Below, in pieces: positions 44,587 to 54,900 of a DNA stretch of 64,000 nucleotides. The translations under genes were made by a program, and so were the position numbers. The stretch lies in assembly GCA_015680685.1 (NCBI GenBank), contig MNCI01036723.1, positions 42,918 to 106,917 on the forward strand, read 5' to 3'. Source of the DNA: Gnetum montanum (lineage: Eukaryota > Streptophyta > Gnetopsida > Gnetales > Gnetaceae). Position 1 is the first letter of the stretch. Every line of letters begins with the position of its first letter. The notes beneath the pieces were generated by a model. That model ran no database searches, was not told the origin of the DNA, and saw only the letters and a list, made by a program, of their open reading frames with translations.

Positions 44587-46292
44587 TTTAACGATGAAAA
44601 ACGTCGGTCGTTGGAAATACCGATCGGAGATCCGTGTACACAGTTTTAACCCCAGATCCATGTGAGGGCCGTGCTGGAGAGAAGCGAATCCGAGGTGCCC
44701 TGAACGGTCTTTTCGATCAGACAGGGACTTACTTACCAGTAAATTATCGTGTATCGAGTTGATGTATGTTTATCCGTGTCTTGCAAAAATGGATTAATTC
44801 GGTGAATCATGAGAGTAGAAAACCATGTAAAGAATAAAAAAAGGACAACAGTGTCAATGCAACGAGGGAAATCAGATCGAAGAAGAATGTGTAATTACGA
44901 GATCTATTATTTGACCCAAAGAGGCTGAATATATTGCGTGCTATTGACAAACTTCGTTTTTGTTATGCGAAACATGAACAAATCAACAAGAAAACTGTTT
45001 AAAGGGAATACAGAATGTAGGTTGATCTACCTCGTAAGTAAAAATTTGGGGTGCAAGGAAGGTCAAGCTTGGAGACAAGATGTCTATTGATTAACTATTT
45101 CTGATCAATAAATGCTGCCAATCGTGCTAGATGATCTATCAACCTCTAATCTGCTTCTTTCGCCTTTTTTTAATCCTTCGCTTGGGAGCTGCTAATGATC
45201 GCCAATGAAGAGGATAATCTTTTCGCCAGGAAGACTAGTCGCTCTTGATGCCAATGCTAAAAAGGAAAAATGCCTTATGTTCTCTTGCTGCCGCCCCTTC
45301 TTTTCTTCGTCAACTGAAGTATTTATAGGTTTAGCACTACGTGGGAAGACATCGTCCTAATGACACGTGTCCCGAACCTTCAAAACATCGTTGACTTGCC
45401 AGATTTCATGTCAAAGCTAGTCACACGACATCATGTCTTGGGGGACAGTATACTGCAAACCATTCTTACTGAAAATCGCCTTAGGATTACGCAGTAGTAC
45501 ACTGATGAGTGTTTTGCTGCTGCATATGGGTAGTGGGTGGTTGTCAGGTATTGTTTTAGCCGGTTTTACATTTTATTACGCTTGTTTATGCTGCATAGCG
45601 TAATGAAGTGTAATGTGATGACCTTCACGTGTATTACACTTATTTACATTGCATAGCGTAATAGAACGTGAAAGGGTCAACTTTACAATGTCTTACGCTT
45701 GCTTACGTTGTGTAGCATAAAAAGCGTAAAGTGACTAGTCTGTAAAAAGAACAGTTTAAGATGCTGCACTTCTCCTGACTTCGACTTTGATCCCTTGGAG
45801 ATTCGTTACGCTGCTCTGCATAATGAAGCGTAAATCAGCTTTGAACCAAAACTTGATGGAATTCGTGATAAGTTGGAGATCGTTGCTTAGGCCTTAAACT
45901 CGCCGCATTTGCTGAGGCTCCAGCTTCCTGCCAACTCCATTGCTGAAATAAGTTATCTTCTGACATTGCATTGCATTGTGCAGAATTACGCTAAGCGACA
46001 TGACGCTATATTGCGTAATGTAGTGTAAAGAACAGAAACAGAGTTAGGAATTTCTGGAGACTCGATATTGCATCCCCCTTTTGCCTTGTTCTGTCTTCTG
46101 GACTTTCTTTGTTTTGCTCTGGACTGCATAATACTTAAAGCTCTTTGCCTGGATCACGAACCCCTTCTTTGCCTTAACACTTGATGTTGCACGTCTCTCT
46201 GTCTTGTTCTACCTCCCAGATTTCTGTCGTAAGCTTTTACTCGAATTGTGAATCTTCGCCTTAGGCCAATCCACAATTTTCACTGTGTTTCA
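44587..46292 (-). repeat. 3' LTR of element D (1706 bp)
   Basis: On the plus strand it starts TTTAACGATG (TG decayed to TT) and ends GTGTTTCA. It aligns with 60832-62536. A TATA box on the minus strand is at 45320-45327, so U3 is about 45328-46292. Confidence 0.92.
45560..46030. repeat. Cluster of TTACGC/GCGTAA inverted repeats in U3 of the D 3' LTR
   Basis: At least four pairs are visible: TTACGCTT with AAGCGTAA near 45576-45612; a second TTACGCTT with AAGCGTAA near 45694-45728; TTACGCT with AGCGTAA near 45806-45835; TTACGC with GCGTAA near 45986-46018. A decayed fifth pair is near 45640-45670. The other LTR repeats them at about 61810-62275. Confidence 0.78.
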
Positions 46293-46345
46293 ATGGCCTC
46301 TCTTTGTTGATGTTTAGAGGGCTTGCCCGAAAGACGTTGACAAAG
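46293..46345 (-). promoter_or_regulatory. Polypurine tract and adjacent stem-loop of element D
   Basis: On the minus strand AAAGAGAGGCCA abuts the LTR. CTTTGTTGATGTTT (46302-46315) and AGACGTTGACAAAG (46332-46345) form 14 pairs including four G-T pairs, with a 16-base loop, the same length as in C. Confidence 0.65.
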
Positions 46346-47479
46346 AATACAAAACACCAGCTGAGTAAGAGTACCAACAACATTTGTCCACGATCACCCA
46401 GGTGTCGCCCTATCAATGTAGGAGTGCCAAGAATGGGGAAAATTGAAGATAAGACAGTACGGAGGGAGATTTTATAGAGGTAAGAGGGAAGAGGCTTGGG
46501 GAAGACCCAAATGGATGAGTATAGTTTTTCGCGAATGGATCCTGAAGTATCCCCCTACAATTGCATTAGTGAGAAGTTATACTGTCATACTGTAGACGAA
46601 GGGGCTTGCATAGGTGAGTTGTGTTACACCTGCATGGCCTGGATGACTTGTTTTACATCCATTTTTGCTAAACCCCATTTTTCTTGATGCTTCATTAGGC
46701 GAGTTGCATTACGCCATTTCACGAGCTTGATCGTAATACAGACGCAAAAAGCTTAGGTTGCGTATGCACATTTGGTACAAGGAAAGCGGATGGGATGGCC
46801 AAAAAAAGAGGATATAGGAGCAAGATGTTGGATTATCAGGGAAAACAGGGTTGCACTTTTAAGTCGACAGGCTAACCTGAGCAGCCATTCTCGGGACGCT
46901 GTCTGCACTCTACCATTTTGGTGAATACACCTTGGACAATGCCTTTGTAACAAGCAACCTGCAAATGTAAAAGAAAATAGAGGATACCATTGATCGACCG
47001 AGTCGCTGGGGAGGTTGTTGAAACAAGCACCATTCGAGGCAAGGAGGTGTGGGCGAGCGATGAATAAGGAACTGTAGCAAGAGACCAGGGTCCCAATGTT
47101 GATGCTCGGCCCAGCATATCGCCGTCAAAAATTAGACTCATTGCACCCAACTGGTTATGCAGAGAACCAACTAGATGAATCTGTGAGGCTAAAGTCTGAT
47201 AGCGATGATGAGTGGAGATCTCCAAGGTCGTGGTTGATGAGAACTCCCTTGGGGCTCCAGACAGTAGGGCTGATCTCTTAGAGGTGCCATCACTAAAATG
47301 GCTATAGTGGCGGTATCTCCGAGGAATTAGAAGAATGTCTTTTGGCATATCTGAGGAATCAGCAGAATGCCTGCGAGGTAGCGATGTCGGGGCTATCCCA
47401 ACATCCCACCTCTTCTGTGTTGCAGCCGTGCAGGGATATTCATGCTTACTTGGTTCATGTGTCGGCTGTCGGTAGGTCT
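46346..47479 (-). other. 3' untranslated region of element D
   Basis: No protein family is recognisable on either strand. Stem-loops with a constant loop lie at 46612-46715. A 158-codon minus-strand reading frame at 46872-47348 has no features I recognise and no counterpart I could find in C. Confidence 0.55.
46612..46715. repeat. Three stem-loop repeats with loop A[GC]TTGNNTTA (element D)
   Basis: Arms AGGTG/CACCT (46612-46616, 46627-46631) around AGTTGTGTTA. Arms GGATG/CATCC (46641-46645, 46656-46660) around ACTTGTTTTA. Arms GGCG/CGCC (46698-46701, 46712-46715) around AGTTGCATTA. The 10-base loops are alike and the arms all pair although they differ. Confidence 0.78.
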
Positions 47480-48070
47480 TAGTTTTAAGTCCTGGTAGAC
47501 TGTTGTTGTTGATTTTAAGTCTCAGTAGACCATGGTCTCAGTTTAAAGTCCGGGCAGACTGAAGAATGCTAGTTTTACATCGTAGCAGACGGTGGTAGAG
47601 CTGATTTATGGTCTCAGCAGACCGTACTGTGGACGTCAGTTTTATGTCATGAACCAGGGACAAGTCTATGTTGGTTTTACATCTCAGAAGACGGATGCTT
47701 ACCTTTGCTAGTTTTATGTCATGGAGGATAGCCACTGCCAGTTTAGCATCGTGGCGGACGCGTGCAAGAAGTGCCAATTTTTTGTCTTGGAGGACCTATA
47801 CAACTTTGCTAGTTTTACGTCGTAGCGGACGATTGCAACTTGCCATTTTAACATCATAGTGGACGATCATTGTCAGTTTAGCGTTGTGGCAGACGAGTGC
47901 AGAAAGTGCTAGGTTTACGTCGTAGCGGACAGTCGTTGCCAATTTAGCGTCATGGCGGACACGTGCAGAGAATGCCAATTTTACGTCATAGCGGACCTGT
48001 ACAACAATGCCAGTTTTATGTCGTAGTGGACGTTTGCCAACTTGCCAGTTTAGCGTCATAGCGGACGATT
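47480..48070. repeat. Hairpin array III of element D (about 18 units)
   Basis: Units of about 30-36 bases read (C/T)AGTTTTA, four-base stem, six-base loop, four-base stem. Perfect examples: AGTC/GACT at 47547-47560, GGTC/GACC at 47610-47623, CGTC/GACG at 47818-47831. Many others are one transition from pairing. The array follows the integrase stop on the minus strand. Confidence 0.85.
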
Positions 48071-48101
48071 CTTGTGCCTAATGTTAACACAGAGCATGCA
48101 A

Positions 48102-49100
48102 CTAGATGTAGTACCTTTTCAAGTGTATGTGGTTTACTGGATTTGACAGCTCGTTGCCGTTGGTGTCTGCTAGCTTAAATGCGCCGTTGCCATACACGCT
48201 GACTACCAAGAAAGGGCCCTCCCAATTTGCAGAGAATTTGCGTACTGGTTCGTGAACGGCCTTGAGAACCAAATCTCCTTTCTTGATCAGATGTTGCTGA
48301 AGATTATGACAGTGCTTCTACCTCTGCTTATCTTGATACTTTTCGATGGTATCAAGCGTCTATATTTGTTTCTCCTCTACTAAGTCCAAATCCATGATCC
48401 GAGACTTGGTGTTTTGAGCCTCATTTATAACCGTGGAGAGCACCATCTGCAGAGAAGGAACTTGCAATTCTAGAGGCAGCACCGCCTCAGATCCATAGAC
48501 TAGGTTGTAGGGCATACTGTTTGTAGCTATTCTGCATGTGGTATGATACGCCCATAGCACATAGAGGATCTTTTCATGCCACCACCTTTTATTGTTTCTG
48601 AGCATTTTCTTGAGCAAATTAATGATGATTTTATTCATTGCTTCAGCTTGACCATTCTCTTGCGGGTAGTAAGGTGAGGAAAAAGATTGTTTGATACCAA
48701 GGTTCTTGTAGAAGGATTTGGTTTCCGCACTACTGAATTGTGGCCCATTGTTGGTCAAAATTGTCATTGGGAGGCCAAATATGGTTACGATGTTGTCTAA
48801 GATAAAATGGCAGACCTGTTGAGATGTGATCTTCCGTAAAGGGATGGCTTCAACCCACTTCGTGAAATACTCGGTAGCGGTAATTATGAAGCTATGCCCT
48901 GCAGAAGATTTAGGCGCTATGGGACCTATGATGTCTTGCGTAACATTGACACGTGTCACACGTTTTAACCTTGATAAGGTAATCTTTTTCCATGTACGGC
49001 CATTAATACCCTAAGCGACGAATTTTAGCGGCCATGGCCCGAGGGGCTACGTGTCCTCCACACAGTCCCTCGTGAACCCCACCGACTATACATTGTGCCT
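48102..49100 (-). pseudogene. Element D integrase
   Basis: The zinc-binding part reads HEGLCGGHVAP and ends CDTCQ near 48955-49090. The core has TQDIIGPI with the first Asp, TNNGPQF with Asn for the second Asp, and ENGQAEAMNK with the catalytic Glu. The C-terminal part reads KFSANWEGPF and NHIHLKRYYI, ending at 48102. Compared with C, about 25 residues are missing between CDTCQ and the core, with a frame change, so a deletion occurred there. Confidence 0.9.
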
Positions 49101-49725
49101 GGTCTTTGTTGACGCAAGTAAGCAATACTCCATCGAAAGAGCATCTACAGAGAGTACTGTCTCTGATAATGACGTATTGCTTAGCTCGCTTACAGATTGC
49201 ATCTTTTTGTGCATGCATTAACTCGTGTGGTGGTTCGCCATGTAGAAGGTAAGTTTTAATGTTATCGTACCATTCTAGCATCCCATCTGTGAGCAATGAA
49301 GATATCTGAGCCGTCTGAATGATAGGATCTGCGCACTTTATCATTAAGGCAGGCCAAGTGTCAAACAAGCATGGCGGCATGTTCAATACTAACGTGGCCA
49401 ATGCATCAGCCAGCATGTTGTCATTTCGAGGCATGTGTTGGACGTCGGGTGCTGTGAATTACTTCAGAAGATCTTTAGCCATATCGCAATAGGGCTGCAA
49501 ATTGTCAACTAATCGCCCCTAATTGCCAACTGTCGAACATTTAGCTCTCTAGCTTTTAATAATCCTCTAAGGAGCACCCCGTACTCTGCCACCTTGTTCG
49601 TACAGGGGAAGGTCAAGCGGTAAGCATATAGACGCACATCCTGAGGTGATAGCGTAATGACTACGGCAGCACTACCACCTCTAGCGGTTGAAGCTCTGTC
49701 AAAATGTAACGTTGCTTAGAGGCAT
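49100..49725 (-). pseudogene. Element D second RNase H (archaeal type)
   Basis: Motifs: LHFDRAST with the first Asp (near 49700), NKVAEYGVLLRGL where the Glu is kept, then a gap where C has GDSQLVVNQI, then VQHMPRNDNMLADALATL near 49395-49440. The missing GDSQ segment looks like an internal deletion near 49510. The linker to integrase follows. Confidence 0.82.
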
Positions 49726-50345
49726 GTTAGAACAGGGCTTAGGCTATGTACATGTTCGTCTAGAAATTCAGGCTCTATCGTCGCCTGACTGTTAATAGGC
49801 AATGTCATTAGTTGGTCAGCTATGGCTTGGCCTTTCGTAGAAGATTGGCCAACATAGTGCAGATCGAATTCTACCGTGATAGCTTTCCAACGAGCTATCC
49901 TGCTACTTTTGTACAAGTTATGCGTAATAGCTCTCAAGATGTTATTTTTACAGATTATATTAACTTTGCTCCGGAAGAGATAGTGTCTACACTTTTTGAG
50001 TGCAAACACTAACGCTAAATAGTTACGCTCTACATCATTATACCTTGTTTCATACGCACATAGCGCATGACTCAAGTAGTAGATGGGTACTTCTGACCCA
50101 TCATCCCTTTTTTGATAGAGCAACGTAGCTATGGACACGTCTGAGGTTGCGAGGTAAATGTAGAATGGCTGATCCCTTTGTGGCAGGAATACCGTTGGCA
50201 AGCATTGAAGCTCTTGTTTCAGGTTGTCAAATGCACACTGACAATTGTCGGTCCATTCGAAATTGACTCCTTTCTTAAGAAGATGCTGCATGGGATGTAA
50301 TTTGTCTGTTAATCATGAAATGAACTGCCTGATAAACTGTAACCG
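49716..50345 (-). pseudogene. Element D RNase H (first)
   Basis: An open reading frame of 191 codons (49716-50291). It reads QCAFDNLKQEL, FYIYLATSDVSIATLL, YYLSHALCAYETRYNDVERNYLALVFALKK and FDLHYVGQSSTKGQAIADQL. The first catalytic position has Ser-Asp as in C. It is one of the best kept segments in element D. Confidence 0.88.
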
Positions 50346-51466
50346 CCCTTGCAACCCACGTAATTGCTTGAGATTGTAGGGGGCATCAACTCAACTATGG
50401 CCTTGACCTTATTAGGGTCTACCCGTATGCCAGTTTTCGACACTACAAATCCTAGCATGCATCCAGTTTTGACTCCGAATACGCACTTCCTTGGGTTGAG
50501 CCGGAGGTCGTATTTAGAGCATCTTTGAAGGACTAACTCTAAGTCCACCAAATGATCTTCCGACTTTACAGATTTAATAGCTATGTCGTCGACATAATCA
50601 TTTAGTTTTCCTAGGAGATAATCGCTAAAGATGTACGTCATAGCTCGCTGATACGTAGCTTCGGCATTTTTCAAACCAAAAGGCATCATTGTGTAACAGA
50701 AGGTATCCCAGGGCATCATGAATCTTGTGGCCAGCTGGTGTTCTGGGTTGATGCGAATTTGATTGTAGCCTGAGAAACCATCCATGAAGGATAGAAGCGC
50801 ATACCCAGCAGTTGTATCCACTAATTGGTTGATACTCGGTAGTGGGAAGTTGTCCTTAATCGTGGCTTTATTTAGGTCCTGGAAATCTATGCAGATGCAT
50901 ATTCCTCCGATTTTCTTAGGGACAACTACAATGTTAGATACCTACTTGGAGTAATCGACCACGTGGATGAAACCAGCCTGGTATAGTTTAGTGATGTCGT
51001 CACGTACTGCTAATGCGATTTCTAGCTTGATTTTCCATGCTTTTTGTCTAATTGCCTTAACATGCGGGTCTAGAATTATGTTATGCTGAATTAACCTTGG
51101 GTCTAGTCTCGGCATATCCTCATATGACCACGCGAATACTGTGACATTACCCTGGAGTACCTATTTTATACTGTCGTGCGCATTTTGGTCTAGTAAGGAA
51201 CTAACCTTAAGAGTCTTGTTCTCGCTTCTATGCATAACCATGGAGACCTCATTGAGGGGGTCTTCGGTCACATCTCCGGCCTCTAGGTCTAGCGTGCACG
51301 TCGATTTCTCTAGCCAGTCTGGAGATGTTTCCAACGTAGCTATGGTTGCATCCTTGAAGAATAGGTTAGTTTCTACTAGTGTGCAGTTAAATTGTCTAAC
51401 GATTTTCCCATGTGGGCCCGTTAAGGCTAGGGGTGCGGATAAAATCGTCTTCATTTGTCAACTGCC
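50309..51466 (-). pseudogene. Element D reverse transcriptase with N-terminal linker
   Basis: A candidate sense-strand exon start follows GCAG at 51467-51470, with an ATG at 51452-51454, a spacing nearly equal to C. The linker has DLEAGDVTEDPL. RT motifs: FMDGFSGYNQIRI, MPFGLKNAEATYQRAM, catalytic DYVDDIAIKS near 50575-50605, NPRKCVFGV and LGFVVSKTGI. Stops near 51160 and 50940 break the frame. Confidence 0.92.
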
Positions 51467-51654
51467 CTGCAAAATTGCCAAATATGAGAATAGTTTAGAA
51501 AGTGTTAAGTCGAACGTTGTAAGTAGTAGCGTATAACGCATGTCGATAATAAAAAAGAAGGTATGATGTGACATTGCTAAGCGTGACAAGCCAACTGAAT
51601 TTTGAATACTGGAAACAACCTATAATTAATGTAACCCAATTACGAGATGATAAG

Positions 51655-51690
51655 GTGTAGTAGTTTAAGGTCATTTCGGACCGAAATCCA
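51655..51690. repeat. Hairpin array II of element D (single unit)
   Basis: AGTTTAA is followed by GGTC (51669-51672), loop ATTTCG and GACC (51679-51682), a perfect stem. It lies between RT and the antisense gene, as in C. Confidence 0.78.
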
Positions 51691-51933
51691 TGCGATATCT
51701 ACCGCATTAATGCCCAAATCTTCAGGTTTCTTCTCACGTTGACACTAGCATTTAAGAAAGCCCCGCTTTAATCGAGAGTCAAGTCGGTTAGTGTTTTACA
51801 TGTTATAAGTAAACGATTCATACTGAAAACAGGCTATTGGCTATTGCGAATTTGAGTTTAGCTATTACAGAGAGCAAGAAGGAGCAAAAGATAGCAGTGC
51901 GTTCATCTGCGAAGTTTTTATAGAGCGATAACT

Positions 51934-54900
51934 ATGGTGCCTAAGGTTAGAGAAAAGAATGCTAAGTTGGCTAAAATTGATGAGATACAAGGGAGCCTGC
52001 AAGACGCTTCACAAGCTCTGGTTGAAGTGAGGGATGTTACCCCCCTAAATCGGTAGGCTATCTCTCATTTTCTCGCATTACCCTTGGTAATTTTGTTTTT
52101 ATTGTTTCTTTTTATGTCGTCTGCGTAAACTAGAGTTAGGGACCATGGACCCTGTGTTAAAACAAGGATTTAGGTAGCGTAATATCTGTGAAATTACGCT
52201 TGGACTATGCATGGTGTTGCGTCTATCGCTATTGCCTAAAATAAACCTTGCACTGTTGCAAGGGTTTAAGCGATTTCAACTGTATAGTTAGAGCGTAATC
52301 TGTAGTTTTCCTAAGCTTAGGATGGAATATGGATTTGAATCTTGTGTAATGGAAGCATGTTTTTTCTTTGTACAGTATGGCGGTGAGGTCTATTTTGATT
52401 TTCTTAGATATAGTTGGGGTCTTGTGTTGCATAAGCCCCTCCCCACAGCCAATGTTTCTCCCCCTCAAACTCGCCTACAGGGGAAGGCCATATGGTTCCA
52501 GAAGGGTGCGCTAGAGTTTTTGCAATTTTTGCTGTGTAACTATAGTATCATTGTCTGGTCGCATTTGCTGGGTGATGTAGCTGCAGTGATTTTGGAAAAT
52601 TTGTTAGTGGGTTCTACGAAGGGCGTTTTGGCCTTTTTGACAAACGAAGCTATCGACACTGGGAGGCCTCAGGACCGCGAACTCAACGCCAAAGGTTTGA
52701 GGTGCTTAAGTTGGATCTGGGAGATGCCCAAATTTAGCTGCTATCATACCTATAATACTTTTTTTGGAGCCCATCATGTCACAACCTACTTTCATAATCT
52801 ACCAGGCACAGTGTACTACTCGGCTGGGTAAGCTGTTTGATTTGTAATGCTGTTAACATGTTTTCTTTTATGGAATGTAAACTGTAAGATAGTAATGCGT
52901 TTTATGCTACAGGTTTTTTATCAATGGAAATGGATTGATGGGCAACAATGGTACCTTTTCCTTGATCGAAAGTGCGATAAATGAATTTACCTCTACTAGC
53001 AACGTGCGCATGGGCGTTATGGGGTAATTAGCTTTTGAGATCTCGGAATACCCTACCCGTTATTCCAACTCTTTCAAGAATTGTCAAGATCTCGAGTGGC
53101 TGCATGAGAAATGGACTCTAAACCCTCCCATCACCCTCGTAGATGTGCAAAGGCCGATTCCTCCATTTCCCTTGCCGTTTGGGCCTGGTAAGGTTTGTTG
53201 TGACGTTTAGCTATAAGATACTATTGTTGGAGATGTTGTTTAACTTTGTTTTTGCTATCTTGAACTGTGTTGTCAATTAGGGAATCTCAGAAGGTTACCA
53301 TCATGATTTTCGGCTGCGAGGAAAATATGCTGCTCTTCCGTTATGGTGACATAAAGAAAGTGCAGTGCTAACTCAGCCATGCAGCGGCCCCAGCTGTTCT
53401 GGTGCTAAGCTATGGGCGGCAAGACTGATGCATCTGTTTTTGGTGATAACCCCCGACTTCTTCGCCAGTGAAATGTTAACCCTAGTTAACTCCTTCAGTG
53501 AAGAAGCTGAGCATTTTTACACGGGCATGCGTAACGTGCGTGTGTATTTTGACATTAACGCTCAGCTGTTCATTGACTTTTTTGGTGTCCCCTCTGATGG
53601 GCTTTCCATAGAGGAAAAGTCAAGGAGGAGCTTGAAATGCCAGGAAGAACTGGAGGAGTGGCTAGGGGTCAAGAAAGATATGAAGGGGATTCCCTGTGAG
53701 AAGATCCAGTTGTCAGTCGCCAAGACTATATATCCCATTTTCCAAGCCTGGGCCTTCCCCAGAACACTCTCGCAGGGGAAGTTCTTCACCATAGAACAGG
53801 CCCGTATCATGCGAGAGGTAATAGAGGAAGGGACCCAATTCAACTGGGTAAGCTATTTTGCCAAGGGGTTGCACACTGAAATGGTCAGGCTTCATCAAAA
53901 GCTTGTCTCATTTCAGTGTGCACTTCACCTTCTTCATAGCTTACCTCTGGCATTTTGCCGAATTCTTGGTAGTCCAGAGGAATGGGGTCTGGGTGCAGCA
54001 AGACCAAGACTAGTTATCCAGACCCTGGATTTCCCACATCTTCGGCACTACCCGGTCGCAGGATCCTCCAGAGGGAATTGGGGAGTCATTTTCTATAATT
54101 ACTAAGAACTTGGCGGCACCCGGGACGTGAGGTCCAGACAGCGTAGGTGGGGCACTTCCCTCTTACACCGGTGATGCGTCACGGTGGAAGCGCCTAGCGA
54201 CAGAGATAGCGAATACATCAGTTCTATAGAAGAAGGCTTGTTTAACCGAGGCACCTATGGAGCCAGCGAGTGACGCAGGCAGGACTATGTAGGTCAGATT
54301 ACAGTGGAGGAAACCTTTGACTGGTAAGTAAAAGAATGTGGTACAAGTTATAGCTATTACTATATTACGCAGCTTATGTAAGATTTTTTGAATTAGTTAA
54401 GTGTATTACGCAGCAAGAATAGGGAAATCTACGGAGCAGTTGACCCCTGAAACAGGGGCTGTGGTATTGCGACATGGGGAAGGGGCCCTAGTTTTGGAGC
54501 AGGAAGCCCCAGCTGTTAGGGAGAGTGACGCACAGGCCTTTGTGCGTGAGGAGAGAGTGGAGGTGGTGAACATTAACGCAGTTCCAACTGGGACGGGGAG
54601 AGGTAATTAATCTATTAAAGTGTAAAGGTTTTTTTTTTGAGAGAGTCTATTATTAGCCAGAATTTCTAACTTAATTATACATCAGATGAATGAGGTGATC
54701 TTCCATCCACCGTTGGAACCAGAATGTGGGGCGAATTTCCTGATAAATTCACCTTTATGGAAGGTGTTATCAGTGAGATGATTGAGCGCTTAGAACGCGT
54801 CGATCTGAGAGCTGGTGGGTTATGATTTTATGCGTATTTTGTCATNATCGATCTGAGAGCTGGTGGGTTATGATTTTATGCGTATTTTGTCATAAAGTTA

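Noticed and set aside
46872-47348. 158-codon minus-strand ORF in the 3' region of D as an extra gene
   Set aside because: No recognisable motif and no matching frame found in element C, so length alone is weak support.
47480-48070. CRISPR-like array of regular short repeats
   Set aside because: Repeats are imperfect, spacing varies, and they lie in the 3' region of a plant retrotransposon. They are tandem hairpin units.
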